From Candidatus Nanoarchaeia archaeon (lineage in GTDB: Archaea > Nanobdellota > Nanobdellia > CSSed11-243R1): a stretch of 64,000 nt of DNA. Location of the stretch: assembly GCA_028713895.1 (NCBI GenBank), contig JAQTNH010000001.1:578979-642978 (forward strand). Reading direction: 5' to 3'. Below, in pieces: positions 14,834 through 23,783 of the stretch (position 1 is its first letter; every line of letters begins with the position of its first letter). Below the pieces are notes generated by a model. That model saw only the letters and a list, made by a program, of their open reading frames with translations, ran no database searches and had not been told where the DNA came from. A program made the position numbers and the translations under genes.

Positions 14834-16138
14834 TTAGCCCTTTATATTTTTAATTGTTTGCTCGAATCTCTTGATAAACTCGATTTCCTGCCCTTTTTTA
14901 ATCTTTGCGCCGCCTGCTTTCCCATGGCCGCCGCCCTCCCCGCCAAGGGTTTTTACAGTGGTTTCAATTGCATTGCCCATGTCAAAATTGATTTTTGAAG
15001 TGACCCTGCCGGATACCTTTACCCCGTTGTCGGAATCAGCAAATCCGACTATGATGTTCCGCTCTATCTTTTCGGAATTTGCGAAAATTGAGCATAGAGT
15101 CCCGATCATTGTGTCAGGAATGCTGTCCTTCCCAATAATATAAACTGCGTTTTCTGTCTGCAAAACACTGTCCGGGTTTTTGCTGTTTGTTTCAAACCAC
15201 TTTATTGATTTCATGAGCTTGCGTTTGTAGCTCAGCATTATGTCCTGGGCCATTGCCAGGGCATCCCTGTTTTCCCCGAGGCAGAGCATTATGCCGATTG
15301 ACTGCAGCTGCTGCCTGCCGCAGGAATTCAGTATTGTTGCGAATTCGTGCGCATCAGCGAGCAAACCCGGCTTGCCCTCGAGAGTGTAAACATTGCCTGT
15401 CACCTTCTGGGGATTCTCTGTCCTGTTCAGGCGCTTCATTATTATGCTGGTGATGAGGAGTTTTTCTTCGTCGTCATTCAAGTCGTTCAGAGTCCTGAAC
15501 TCCCCGTCTTTTTTCAATTCAATCCCAATGTCAGAAATGAACTGGATTGCAGAGCTTTCATCCCCGCTTACGTCAGGTATGTGCTCGGTAGAATACGCTA
15601 TTATCTTGTGCAGGGGTTTTGAAATCCTGCCGAACGCCTTCAGCCCCTTGCGAACCTTTATTTTGTTGTTTGAATTGTCAAGCACAATTTTGTTCATCCC
15701 GTTAAGTTCGCCGTTTGCTTCCTGCATGTCCCCGATTGAGCCTATAATCGAGAGATGTTCGGAATTGTTCACGCCGAACTCTTTTGCGAGAAGGTAAGCG
15801 ATTGTTGAGGCGCTGATTTCATTTCCGCCGTCAATTCCAAATGAATGCGGGTTAATCATCACCAGGTTTTCATTGTCAACCTTTTCCCTGGGAGGATGGT
15901 GGTCAATTACAATGACAACAGCCTTGTCCAGCAGCCGTTTCACCTCGTTCAGCTGTCCGCTTCCAATGTCAGTGAAAACGAAAATGTCATAGCCCTCCTT
16001 TTCAAGGGAATCCACCATCTCTTTTTCAAGCTGCTTGACAACAGAGAGGTGGAATCTCTTCTGGCTTTTCAGCAAAATCTTTGCAACCAGGCTTGCAGAG
16101 CAGAGCCCGTCTGCATCAAGATGCGAAATCATCCGCAC
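14834..16138 (-). CDS. RecJ-like DHH-family exonuclease (GAN-type); true start probably upstream
   Basis: Archaeal RecJ-type single-strand exonuclease or GINS-associated nuclease. Motif I is SHLDADG, motif III is VVIVIDHHPP, and DHHA1 follows with GGEGGGHGKAGGAK at the C terminus. With the first available start, GTG, the protein begins only four residues before motif I. Yet the frame stays open 28 codons upstream and encodes a helix (AYDEFVLAVREAKNKIAFAF) typical of the family N terminus. No ATG, GTG or TTG occurs there; an ATA at 16222 is preceded by GGGAG at 7 nt. The upstream S15 gene ends at that point. Confidence 0.88.
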   Translation of the reverse strand: MRMISHLDADGLCSASLVAKILLKSQKRFHLSVVKQLEKEMVDSLEKEGYDIFVFTDIGSGQLNEVKRLLDKAVVIVIDHHPPREKVDNENLVMINPHSFGIDGGNEISASTIAYLLAKEFGVNNSEHLSIIGSIGDMQEANGELNGMNKIVLDNSNNKIKVRKGLKAFGRISKPLHKIIAYSTEHIPDVSGDESSAIQFISDIGIELKKDGEFRTLNDLNDDEEKLLITSIIMKRLNRTENPQKVTGNVYTLEGKPGLLADAHEFATILNSCGRQQLQSIGIMLCLGENRDALAMAQDIMLSYKRKLMKSIKWFETNSKNPDSVLQTENAVYIIGKDSIPDTMIGTLCSIFANSEKIERNIIVGFADSDNGVKVSGRVTSKINFDMGNAIETTVKTLGGEGGGHGKAGGAKIKKGQEIEFIKRFEQTIKNIKG

Positions 16139-16226
16139 TGTGCCTGTATTATTGAAAGCAAAAGCTATCTTATTTTTCGCTTCGCGTACAGCTAGGACAA
16201 ATTCATCATAGGCTATTTTTATCGCC

Positions 16227-16685
16227 TTACTCCCTTAACAAGAATTTTGCCTGTTCGCGGGTGTATTCCCAGGTTTCAGGGATTACTCCTTTTCGCTTGT
16301 AGTACTTAATCAGGCGCCCTATCTTGGATTCAGTAAGACGCATGCCTCTCTTTGCGGACTGGTCTTTCTTGTTCTTGAGAACATGTTTGTTGGTTTCAAT
16401 CACGATTTTGATGAGATTTCGCAGGTCTTCAGGCAAATCCTTTGTGACTTTGTTTTCAGTCATAATCTCATAAATCTTTTTTCCAGTGACTGCATGGACG
16501 CTTGGTATGCCGTAGCTGTCCCGCAGAATTATGCCGATTTGCGCGGAACTCTTCCCTTCTTTTGCAAGCTTTACAACCAGCTTTTCAACTTCAAAAGGCT
16601 TATACTTGAGCCATGAAGGTGGTGTTTTCCTGACTGGTTTTGTTGAACCGCTCTTTCCGCGTTTTCCAGAATACATTCTTGCCAT
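16227..16685 (-). CDS. rps15: small ribosomal subunit protein S15 (uS15, archaeal type)
   Basis: Binds 16S rRNA in the platform. The archaeal/eukaryotic-type N-terminal extension (MARMYSGKRGKSGS, residues 1-60) is present and the S15 core follows with LTESKIGRLIKYYKRKGVIP near the C terminus. Length 152 is typical. Its stop codon lies just upstream of the RecJ-like gene, whose probable true start overlaps this 3' end closely, so translation is likely coupled. Confidence 0.95.
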   Translation of the reverse strand: MARMYSGKRGKSGSTKPVRKTPPSWLKYKPFEVEKLVVKLAKEGKSSAQIGIILRDSYGIPSVHAVTGKKIYEIMTENKVTKDLPEDLRNLIKIVIETNKHVLKNKKDQSAKRGMRLTESKIGRLIKYYKRKGVIPETWEYTREQAKFLLRE

Positions 16686-16770
16686 TGTTTAGCCTCCGAT
16701 CAAACTCCGTATTGAATACTTAGTTTGTCTTAAAGAACTCTCCAAATCAAGTGTTTATAAAACTAACGTT

Positions 16771-16797
16771 CAGCCTTTCTTTGCGAAAGAAACGCTG
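16771..16797. repeat. intergenic hairpin (family A) between bud32 and rps15
   Basis: CAGCCTTTCTTT and AAAGAAACGCTG form 12-bp arms with the same single C-C mismatch at position 5 and a GCG loop, followed by GCGAAAGAA. The outer stem here is CAGC/GCTG, a third compensated variant. It lies 9 bp after the Bud32 stop codon on the minus strand. Confidence 0.65.
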
Positions 16798-16806
16798 GCG
16801 AAAGAA

Positions 16807-17430
16807 TTACCGTTCAGCATATCTGCCGCGCTTCTCAATTGCTGAGACGCGCGCAATAATTTTGGCGGATTCTGCGCCGAGCTCTTTTTTGTACGCGTCA
16901 AGAATGTGCTTGAAGCAGGATTTCCAGATTTTGTTGTGCTTTGAAATGAGCGCGCGCTTTATCAGGTGCAAATCAACTGCTTTGTCCTCAATTTTTTTTG
17001 AAGAGAAACTTAATCCAAAATCAATTAGGTAAAGTTCGTCGAGCTTGCCGTCTTTTAAAATCATGTTTGAGGTTGTCAAATCGCTGTGTATTATATTACC
17101 TTTATGCAGCTTGGCTACAAACCTGCCAATAGCTGAGCAGACTTTTTTTTGCTGGCCTGCAGAAAGTTTTTCAAGCTGGTCGCGAAGCACAGGGCCGCGC
17201 AAAAACTCCATCTCTATTGTCATCTTTTCCAAGTCTTTTGAGCGGACAATCGGCGCTTTTACACCTAATCTGCGCGCTTCAATGAGGATCCTGGCTTCCT
17301 TGACTGTCCTGTCCTTGCGCAGAGCATTGTCTATCTCGTCAATCCGATATCTCTTTTTAATGCGTTCCTTAACAAGCGAGTCTCCCTGCTTTTTGAGGAC
17401 TGCTTCAGCACCCCTGCCTATGATTTCCAT
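16807..17430 (-). CDS. bud32: KEOPS complex kinase/ATPase Bud32
   Basis: Small atypical protein kinase that supports Kae1 in the t6A tRNA modification. Visible motifs: glycine-rich GRGAEA (residues 5-10), catalytic HSDLTTSN, and DFG in LIDFGLSFSS. The C terminus ends with the conserved basic GRYAER-type tail. It is a stand-alone 207-residue gene; Kae1 is separate near 27 kb, unlike the Kae1-Bud32 fusions of several archaea. It diverges from the giant surface-protein gene. Confidence 0.94.
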   Translation of the reverse strand: MEIIGRGAEAVLKKQGDSLVKERIKKRYRIDEIDNALRKDRTVKEARILIEARRLGVKAPIVRSKDLEKMTIEMEFLRGPVLRDQLEKLSAGQQKKVCSAIGRFVAKLHKGNIIHSDLTTSNMILKDGKLDELYLIDFGLSFSSKKIEDKAVDLHLIKRALISKHNKIWKSCFKHILDAYKKELGAESAKIIARVSAIEKRGRYAER

Positions 17431-17453
17431 ACGTCAAAATACCCCTTTTTTAG

Positions 17454-17461
17454 TTATAAAA
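17454..17461 (+). promoter_or_regulatory. TATA box of the giant surface-protein gene
   Basis: TTATAAAA lies 33-40 bp before the ATG, predicting transcription start near 17485 and a leader of about 10 nt. A second AT box (CTTTTAAA, 17463-17470) is nearby and could replace it. Confidence 0.45.
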
Positions 17462-17493
17462 GCTTTTAAATCGGCAAACATTAGGAATAGATA

Positions 17494-20400
17494 ATGAAAT
17501 CTGGCGAACACGGATATACTTTGATGGTATTTGTTTTAATCGCCATATTCTTATCTTTTTTAGTTGCAGGAACCAATACGGGGCTGTTTATTGACAAAGG
17601 AAGAGCAGTCCAGGAGGACAATACAGCGCCAGAACCTTTTGTTGAGATTACCGCGCCTGAAACTACAAGCGAGCCTGTTGCTGAAGAAGAACAGCCAGTT
17701 GAGCCTGAGGAACCTATAATCCCACCAGAGAATGGGACAAATGAAGCTCTGCCTGGGGTGCTGAACTTTGGGACAATGAGCACTGTTGGCGCATGCGCGG
17801 ATATCGTAGGTGCAGGTTATTATGTATTAACTACTGACCTTGCGGATAACCAGTCAAATGGAGTCTGTATTTATATCAAGTCTGACGATGTAATCCTTAA
17901 CTGCAGCATTTATAATCTGACTTCGAGTCTGCCGGCTGATACTCCCGGGCAGTACACTTATGGAGTCTTTGTTTCTGGGCAGGATAACGTGACAATAACA
18001 GACTGCGACATCTATAACTATACAATGGGGATAGATTTGACAAATAGCGGAGCTATTAGCGTTACAAAAAATTATCTTGCTGCAAATTATATGGGGATCA
18101 CTGTTTATGGCACTAACTCGAGCAATTTTACTGGTAACACGATGAATTCAAATGACAATGGAATGTTCCTTTTTGGGTCAATCAATAATCTTGTTGTGAA
18201 CAACACAGCAAATTCAAATTCGCTGTCAGGTTTCCTTATGGATATTGTAGATTATTCCACTTTTATAAATAACACGGCGTCATTAAACACCGGAGGCCTG
18301 TCCTTGAATGGGACTAAGTATTGTACATTCACAGGAAATAATTTTACTGAAAACACCAATACAGGTATTGGCGCGCAGTACTATTCAGACCATAACACAT
18401 TCAGCAGTAATACAATAAATTCAACTACAGCCTCTTCAGGTGTTGTACTGAGCTATAACTCAACAAACAACTCTTTTACGAATGACAGTGTTAATATGAC
18501 TTCGCCGTATTATAACTTTTATACCGATAACGGAACTCTTACTGTTGTCAACAATATGCTGATTGGAGATGTTCGCTCAAGCTTTTTTATGGGTGATGAC
18601 GCATTCCTTATGATTACACAAGCAACAGCTCCTGCTGGCGGAGACCCAGCAGGTTACACGAACATAGGCAAGTATCTCAATATAACAAATGAAACAGCCG
18701 GCTCGTGGATTTATATCAATGTTTCGTACGATGATGGGGATTTATCACCGTTAGCAATCAACAATACCACAATAAAAATTTTCAAAAATGTTTCAGGCGG
18801 CTGGACTTCAGATATCGGAACCCCCAACACAATAGATGAAACACATAAAATTGTGTACGCGAACATCTCAACATTTGGAAGCATATTTGCTCCGATGGGC
18901 GAACCTTTGGATGTAAGTGGCTGTCAAAACCTGACTACTGCAAATAATGTTTATGTTCTTACACAAAACCTGGTGGGGAACCTGTCAGGCGGAGCATGCA
19001 TAAACATTACAGCAAATAATGTAACACTGGACTGCGCCGGCAAGAGCATAACAGGGAATGAGCCTGGGATGAATCATTTCGGGGTTTATGTAAACGGTTA
19101 TAATGACACAACCATCATCAACTGTATTATTACCAATTATTCATCTGGCGTCTTTATTTATTCATCTTCAAACAGCTCTATTGCCAACAACTCTGTATAC
19201 AGCAACACTGAAGGTATCAGGCTTATTGGGTCCCCAAACGGCTCCATCATCAACAACTCTGTTTACCAAAGCTATAACGGCATCGATATAGACACAGATT
19301 CCAGCAATACCCTCATTGTCAACAACTCTGTTTACAGCAGCGAACAGGCAGGAATCTTGGTTAGCTCGTCTTCAAATAACACCATAACCAACAACTTGGC
19401 TTACAACAACTCACAGTATGGCATTGCAGTCCAGCTTTATTCAGCCAATAATACATTAGCCGACAACTCAGTTTACAACAACTCACAGCATGGCATCGTC
19501 TTCTATTTGGCCACAAATAACCATTTAACCAACAACTCAGCTTACAACAACTCACAGTATGGCATTGCTTTTGAGTCTGGTTCTGATAACAACACTTTGA
19601 CTAACAATAACGCGTCTTTCAATACAGTATGGGACTTTTATTCAACAGACAGCCTGGGCAATAACATAACAAACCTTACCACAAACAACACAATTTCAAG
19701 CTTTACATATTCAGGAAATATTTCGCTTAAAAGTTCAGACGGGTCAGGCAGACCAGACTTGGCAGAGTACCAAAACATCGGGCGCTATCTTAACATAACA
19801 AATGGAAGCGCAGCCGCCTGGATTTACCTGAACATATCCTATACTGATGCGGGCATTATCCTGGTAAATGAGTCCTCTTTGCGGATATTCAAGAACGCCT
19901 CAGGAAACTGGAGCCAGAGCCTTAACCTTACAGGAACGCTGACAAGCGGGGTTAATGAGACTGCAAATTATGTTTATGCAAACATCTCAAACTTCAGCAG
20001 CGTGTTCGCGCCCATGGGAGAAAAGCTTCCAACTGCGTTCTATCTGATAAATGTAAACGATACAAATCACAACATAACCGCGAAATACTCTGCCAACATC
20101 ATGAATGCAGACGGATTATCATACTGCGCTATTGAGCACAACAACACAGGCTCGTTTGCAAATACAAGCTTTACTGCGCTCAGCGGAACATCTGTCTGGT
20201 GCAACATTACAATCATCAACAATAATTCAAATAACACAAACATAACATGGTATGTTTGGGCAAACGATTCAACTGAAACCTGGGCGCGTTCAGATGCACA
20301 ATCATTTTTAACGACCAACACTGCGCCTGTTTTGACATCAGCCTCGTCGAATGTCACAAACATAACAGAAGGGACTGCGGTCGGGCTTTTGAGTTCAGGC

Positions 20401-22224
20401 GCAGATGATGGCAATGCTGACAGCCTGAGGCTTGAATGCGGATACTCCAACGGAGCAGTTGATGCCTGCGCCGGAACGTACGGCTCTGGAGAGAGGACAT
20501 GCACGTTAGCGTGGCCATACGAAGACAATAATAACCACACCCTGTATTGCAGAGTAAATGACAGCTACGGAGTTTCAACACCAGATTTTGAATTTAACAT
20601 TACAGGGTATGCGTCTTACTTCAGGATAGTTTTGGTTTCGCCTTTGAATGACTCGTATCACAACAATGCAAGCTTGTGGTTTAATATTTCTACAACCAAG
20701 AACGCCAGCGCATGCCTGGTAAGCATTGACGGGAATGCAAACGCAACAATGGGCAACTCAACTCCAACAGCATGGTACAATTATACAACAGGGCTCTCAG
20801 GGAGCAGCCATAATGTTTCGTTCTGGTGCAACAAATCTTACAGCCCTGATGAGAATGACAGCAAAACAGCATATTTCACAGTTGATTTGACAGCGCCAGT
20901 TATTAATATTACTTTGCCAGCAGGCGGCTCAACATCCACAACAGAAGATGTTGCCATGCATGCAACTGTTAACGAGCCTGCATCAACCTGCAGGGTTGAG
21001 ACAGATGGCGACGACAATACAACAATGACAAATTCATCAGGAGACTGGCACGAAACAATTGAGTTACCAAACGGAGCCCATAGCGTAAAAGTCTATTGCT
21101 CTGATTTGGCTGGGAACTGGAATGCCAGCGGGACTGTCGCGTTCACTGTAGCTGTTCCGGCAACTACGGGCGGCGGCACGAGCGGCGGAGGCATTTCAGG
21201 CGACACAGTCATTTTCACATTTACGAACATACCCCTGAATGTGTACTCTTCATCAAGCTCAAGTAACCCTGCGATAGACATAACCAAGATTGTTATAAAA
21301 CCAAAACAAACACTGACAGGGCAGGTAAGCGTAAAACAGCTCACCCAGAAACCAACAGAAGTCACTGAGCCCTCAAACAAGACATCCAGGTATTTCCTGT
21401 TCACTTCAACGAACATACCCTACACCTTGATTGTGGACGCTGAAGTGCACTTCAGGGTTTTGAAGTCATGGGTTACGCAAAATAATGTTGACCTTAGCTC
21501 AATAAAGCTGTACAGGAACTCAAACGGATGGCAGACGCTTTCAACAGAAAGCAATGGCAGCGACAGCACATACTATTATTTCAAGGCATCAACAACAGGG
21601 TTCTCATACTTTGCAATAAGCGGAAAAGCAGTCTCGGCGGCTCCTGCGCAGAACCAGACAGTAACGCCGATAATTGTCCCTGTCCCGATAGCAATATGCG
21701 GTGACGGGGTATGCGACACATCAGAAACATCCATTGACTGCCAGGCTGACTGCCCAGGCCCGACTGCTGAAGAGCGGGAAACTGGAATTAACATACTAGT
21801 TATATTTGGATTGAGCGCATTTGCATTGGTGGCCGCAGCTGTTGTTGTATTCCTGCTTGTAATACGGCCCAGACTTTTGAAACCAGCAGAGACAATGCCT
21901 GCTGTTGAAGTAAACATACTTCCTGAAAAAGAGCACATGCTTGAGGCATACATAAGAAAGACAGTGTCACAGGGGCACAGCCAGCAGGAAATCGTAAATG
22001 CGCTTCTGGGCGCAGGCTGGACTGAGGAGCAGATAGAAGCTGCTTTTGAACTCGCAATGGTTCCCCCGCAAAAAGAAGAAGCGCTTATTGAATATGTGCA
22101 GAGGCAATTCACCCGAGGGTTTACAGAGGAACAGATAACACAAAAGATGACAGGCGTCGGATGGAGCCTAAAAGAGGCGAGACATTCGATAAAAATTGCG
22201 CAAAAAGGTTTTGAAAAGTCTTAG
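17494..22224 (+). CDS. giant surface protein: NosD-type beta-helices, PGF-pre-PGF domain, membrane span, cytosolic LLGAGW repeats
   Basis: Predicted type I membrane protein of 1576 residues. A signal or anchor helix (about 8-30) and a Pro/Glu linker lead to two right-handed beta-helix regions (about 100-340 and 470-730), rich in NNS repeats and each followed by a related 110-residue module containing YLNIT, SxWIYxNxSY and SxFAPMGE. Ig-like segments run to about 1220, then a GGGTSGGG hinge, a PGF-pre-PGF domain (about 1230-1390), a Cys-rich GDGVCDTSETSIDCQADCP motif (about 1401-1420) and a span at about 1430-1455. The cytosolic tail carries two 40-residue repeats around LLGAGWTEEQIE and MTGVGWSLKEA. 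Likely cell-surface adhesion or sugar binding with an inside partner. Confidence 0.85.
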   Translation: MKSGEHGYTLMVFVLIAIFLSFLVAGTNTGLFIDKGRAVQEDNTAPEPFVEITAPETTSEPVAEEEQPVEPEEPIIPPENGTNEALPGVLNFGTMSTVGACADIVGAGYYVLTTDLADNQSNGVCIYIKSDDVILNCSIYNLTSSLPADTPGQYTYGVFVSGQDNVTITDCDIYNYTMGIDLTNSGAISVTKNYLAANYMGITVYGTNSSNFTGNTMNSNDNGMFLFGSINNLVVNNTANSNSLSGFLMDIVDYSTFINNTASLNTGGLSLNGTKYCTFTGNNFTENTNTGIGAQYYSDHNTFSSNTINSTTASSGVVLSYNSTNNSFTNDSVNMTSPYYNFYTDNGTLTVVNNMLIGDVRSSFFMGDDAFLMITQATAPAGGDPAGYTNIGKYLNITNETAGSWIYINVSYDDGDLSPLAINNTTIKIFKNVSGGWTSDIGTPNTIDETHKIVYANISTFGSIFAPMGEPLDVSGCQNLTTANNVYVLTQNLVGNLSGGACINITANNVTLDCAGKSITGNEPGMNHFGVYVNGYNDTTIINCIITNYSSGVFIYSSSNSSIANNSVYSNTEGIRLIGSPNGSIINNSVYQSYNGIDIDTDSSNTLIVNNSVYSSEQAGILVSSSSNNTITNNLAYNNSQYGIAVQLYSANNTLADNSVYNNSQHGIVFYLATNNHLTNNSAYNNSQYGIAFESGSDNNTLTNNNASFNTVWDFYSTDSLGNNITNLTTNNTISSFTYSGNISLKSSDGSGRPDLAEYQNIGRYLNITNGSAAAWIYLNISYTDAGIILVNESSLRIFKNASGNWSQSLNLTGTLTSGVNETANYVYANISNFSSVFAPMGEKLPTAFYLINVNDTNHNITAKYSANIMNADGLSYCAIEHNNTGSFANTSFTALSGTSVWCNITIINNNSNNTNITWYVWANDSTETWARSDAQSFLTTNTAPVLTSASSNVTNITEGTAVGLLSSGADDGNADSLRLECGYSNGAVDACAGTYGSGERTCTLAWPYEDNNNHTLYCRVNDSYGVSTPDFEFNITGYASYFRIVLVSPLNDSYHNNASLWFNISTTKNASACLVSIDGNANATMGNSTPTAWYNYTTGLSGSSHNVSFWCNKSYSPDENDSKTAYFTVDLTAPVINITLPAGGSTSTTEDVAMHATVNEPASTCRVETDGDDNTTMTNSSGDWHETIELPNGAHSVKVYCSDLAGNWNASGTVAFTVAVPATTGGGTSGGGISGDTVIFTFTNIPLNVYSSSSSSNPAIDITKIVIKPKQTLTGQVSVKQLTQKPTEVTEPSNKTSRYFLFTSTNIPYTLIVDAEVHFRVLKSWVTQNNVDLSSIKLYRNSNGWQTLSTESNGSDSTYYYFKASTTGFSYFAISGKAVSAAPAQNQTVTPIIVPVPIAICGDGVCDTSETSIDCQADCPGPTAEERETGINILVIFGLSAFALVAAAVVVFLLVIRPRLLKPAETMPAVEVNILPEKEHMLEAYIRKTVSQGHSQQEIVNALLGAGWTEEQIEAAFELAMVPPQKEEALIEYVQRQFTRGFTEEQITQKMTGVGWSLKEARHSIKIAQKGFEKS
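19170..19600 (+). repeat. coding tandem repeats in the second beta-helix
   Basis: Imperfect units of about 72 bp encode turns such as NNSVYNNSQHGI and NNSAYNNSQYGI. These repeats are the rungs of the beta-helix, kept in frame. They are prone to slippage, so copy number may vary between strains. Confidence 0.7.
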
Positions 22225-23051
22225 GTAGTGTGGAATTCCACTATATCCTCGTCTTCGAGAACAAAGTTCAGCCCCACCTGCCGCTCCCTGATGTTGCTTT
22301 TGTTGCGGATTATTTTTGCATATTTAAGGCGCTCTACAAAGTGCTTGTGGATTTCATTCCCAAGCAGCTCAACTGTCGAGCCCTTTCGCAGTGCAACCGG
22401 GCGCTTTTCAGGGGGCTTTCCCGGAACTTTTGTGAACACCTTAATCAAGCCGAGCATGTTCCATATCTTTTCAGGAATGTTCGCATCATTTGATGTTATT
22501 ACTATGTACGGGCGGTTGCTGATGTCAATCTCTGACTTAATCAGCTGCAAATCAGAGTCGTTGCGTATCACAAAACAAAGCGCGTCTGCAGTGAAGATTA
22601 TTCCGCGGAACTCGCCTTTCTTTTCGTAAAACCCCTTGTAGATGGAAGGTATCTCTATCATCTGGATGAGAACTCCTTTGTAATTGAGCATCCCGACTTC
22701 TGCGGTTTTTGTCTCAAATGGAAGCTCAGTTGATGCGATGTTTTTGTTGCAGAGCGCGTTCAGAAGATAACTTTTGCCGACATTTGGCGGGCCGAGCAGG
22801 ACAACCTGTGCAGCACCCTCTTTCTTGATGCTTGGGCGCGCAGCCCCTTTCTTTTTCTTTGCTTCTATAACCATCTCCTTCCTAAGGAGCGAAATTTTCC
22901 TGCGTATCTCCCCAATCACTTTTTGGGAGCATTTGTGCTTTGGAATCACCCCGAGCATTGCCTCAAGAATCCTTATTTTTTCCTCCCTGCTCTTTGCTGC
23001 GCTATAATCACTCTGCAAGGTGTAATACGCTGTAGGAAGGTTTGCTGCCAT
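22221..23051 (-). CDS. DRG/Obg-like GTPase with TGS domain, degenerate G motifs
   Basis: An N-terminal helical part (1-70), then a P-loop GPPNVGKS, then a C-terminal TGS domain (about 205-276, VALRKGSTVELLGNEIHKHF). Two GTPase motifs differ from DRG proteins: G3 DxPG reads EIPS and G4 NKxD reads TSND. The protein is 276 residues against about 365 for DRG and appears to lack the inserted S5D2L domain. It is the last gene of the trmY-kae1 operon. Nucleotide binding may persist with altered specificity or hydrolysis (inference). Ribosome or tRNA binding through TGS is a family-based guess. Confidence 0.85.
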   Translation of the reverse strand: MAANLPTAYYTLQSDYSAAKSREEKIRILEAMLGVIPKHKCSQKVIGEIRRKISLLRKEMVIEAKKKKGAARPSIKKEGAAQVVLLGPPNVGKSYLLNALCNKNIASTELPFETKTAEVGMLNYKGVLIQMIEIPSIYKGFYEKKGEFRGIIFTADALCFVIRNDSDLQLIKSEIDISNRPYIVITSNDANIPEKIWNMLGLIKVFTKVPGKPPEKRPVALRKGSTVELLGNEIHKHFVERLKYAKIIRNKSNIRERQVGLNFVLEDEDIVEFHTT

Positions 23052-23054
23052 GGA

Positions 23055-23783
23055 TTATAACCAGAACTGTTTTATTATAAAGATTGCCCCAAAAATTAAA
23101 ATGATGTGCAGGAAGTAAATGATTAATGAGTACCTGCCAAGAAATGCAAGAGCATTCCGCAGCGGAATTTCGGGCACTTTGAGTTTAAGCCTTCCATTCG
23201 GGATAAATGCATTGCCAACAAATATTCCCAATAGTATAACCCCGAACCACGGAAGGATTGGGAAAAAGTCAAGAGTGGACATCCCCCAGAACCTGAATCC
23301 GAGCAGCATGAACCACGGAACATTCAGCGTTATGTTGTAAAATGCCGTGCCTAACGCCAGCAGGACAGCGCCCAAAACCAAATTTAATTTTTTATACGGC
23401 AGGAACGGGATTGCAAGAATTATGCCGACACCTATGAAATGCAGAATCCCGAAGTAAACGAATGCATCGGGGTAAAGGAGATATGTCAGGGCTGTTATTA
23501 TGGCGCCGCAGCCAAAGACAGCCAATCCCCGTTGTATGTATTTAAAAACGTAATCATGATTTTTTTTGTTCACCCGCGAAAAGCTGAGAGTCAGAGATAC
23601 GCCGACAAGAAAGATGAATATTGTTGCGGTGGTGTAGGCAAATGCACGCCAAAATCCTGTATTAATCTGAGTGTAGCTTATCAGGCCTGAAAGGTTAAGC
23701 CCCCAGAGTGTATGATAGGCAATCATCATCACTATCGCTACTCCGCGCAGCGCGTCAATCTCCCAGATACGTTTTGTTTTCAT
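23055..23783 (-). CDS. DUF1624 / HGSNAT-like membrane acyltransferase
   Basis: The N-terminal IDALRGVAIVMMIAYHT block is the signature of the heparan-alpha-glucosaminide N-acetyltransferase-like family (DUF1624), with the conserved His in the first helix. About seven hydrophobic segments span 242 residues. The family acylates membrane-linked or extracytoplasmic sugars; the substrate here is unknown. Its ATG overlaps the PolX stop codon, so it is translated in the same operon, although its membrane role differs from its neighbours. Confidence 0.85.
   Translation of the reverse strand: MKTKRIWEIDALRGVAIVMMIAYHTLWGLNLSGLISYTQINTGFWRAFAYTTATIFIFLVGVSLTLSFSRVNKKNHDYVFKYIQRGLAVFGCGAIITALTYLLYPDAFVYFGILHFIGVGIILAIPFLPYKKLNLVLGAVLLALGTAFYNITLNVPWFMLLGFRFWGMSTLDFFPILPWFGVILLGIFVGNAFIPNGRLKLKVPEIPLRNALAFLGRYSLIIYFLHIILIFGAIFIIKQFWL

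Noticed and set aside
19170-19600. CRISPR-like regular repeats
   Set aside because: Units stay in frame within a long protein, encode beta-helix rungs and vary in sequence, with no cas genes.
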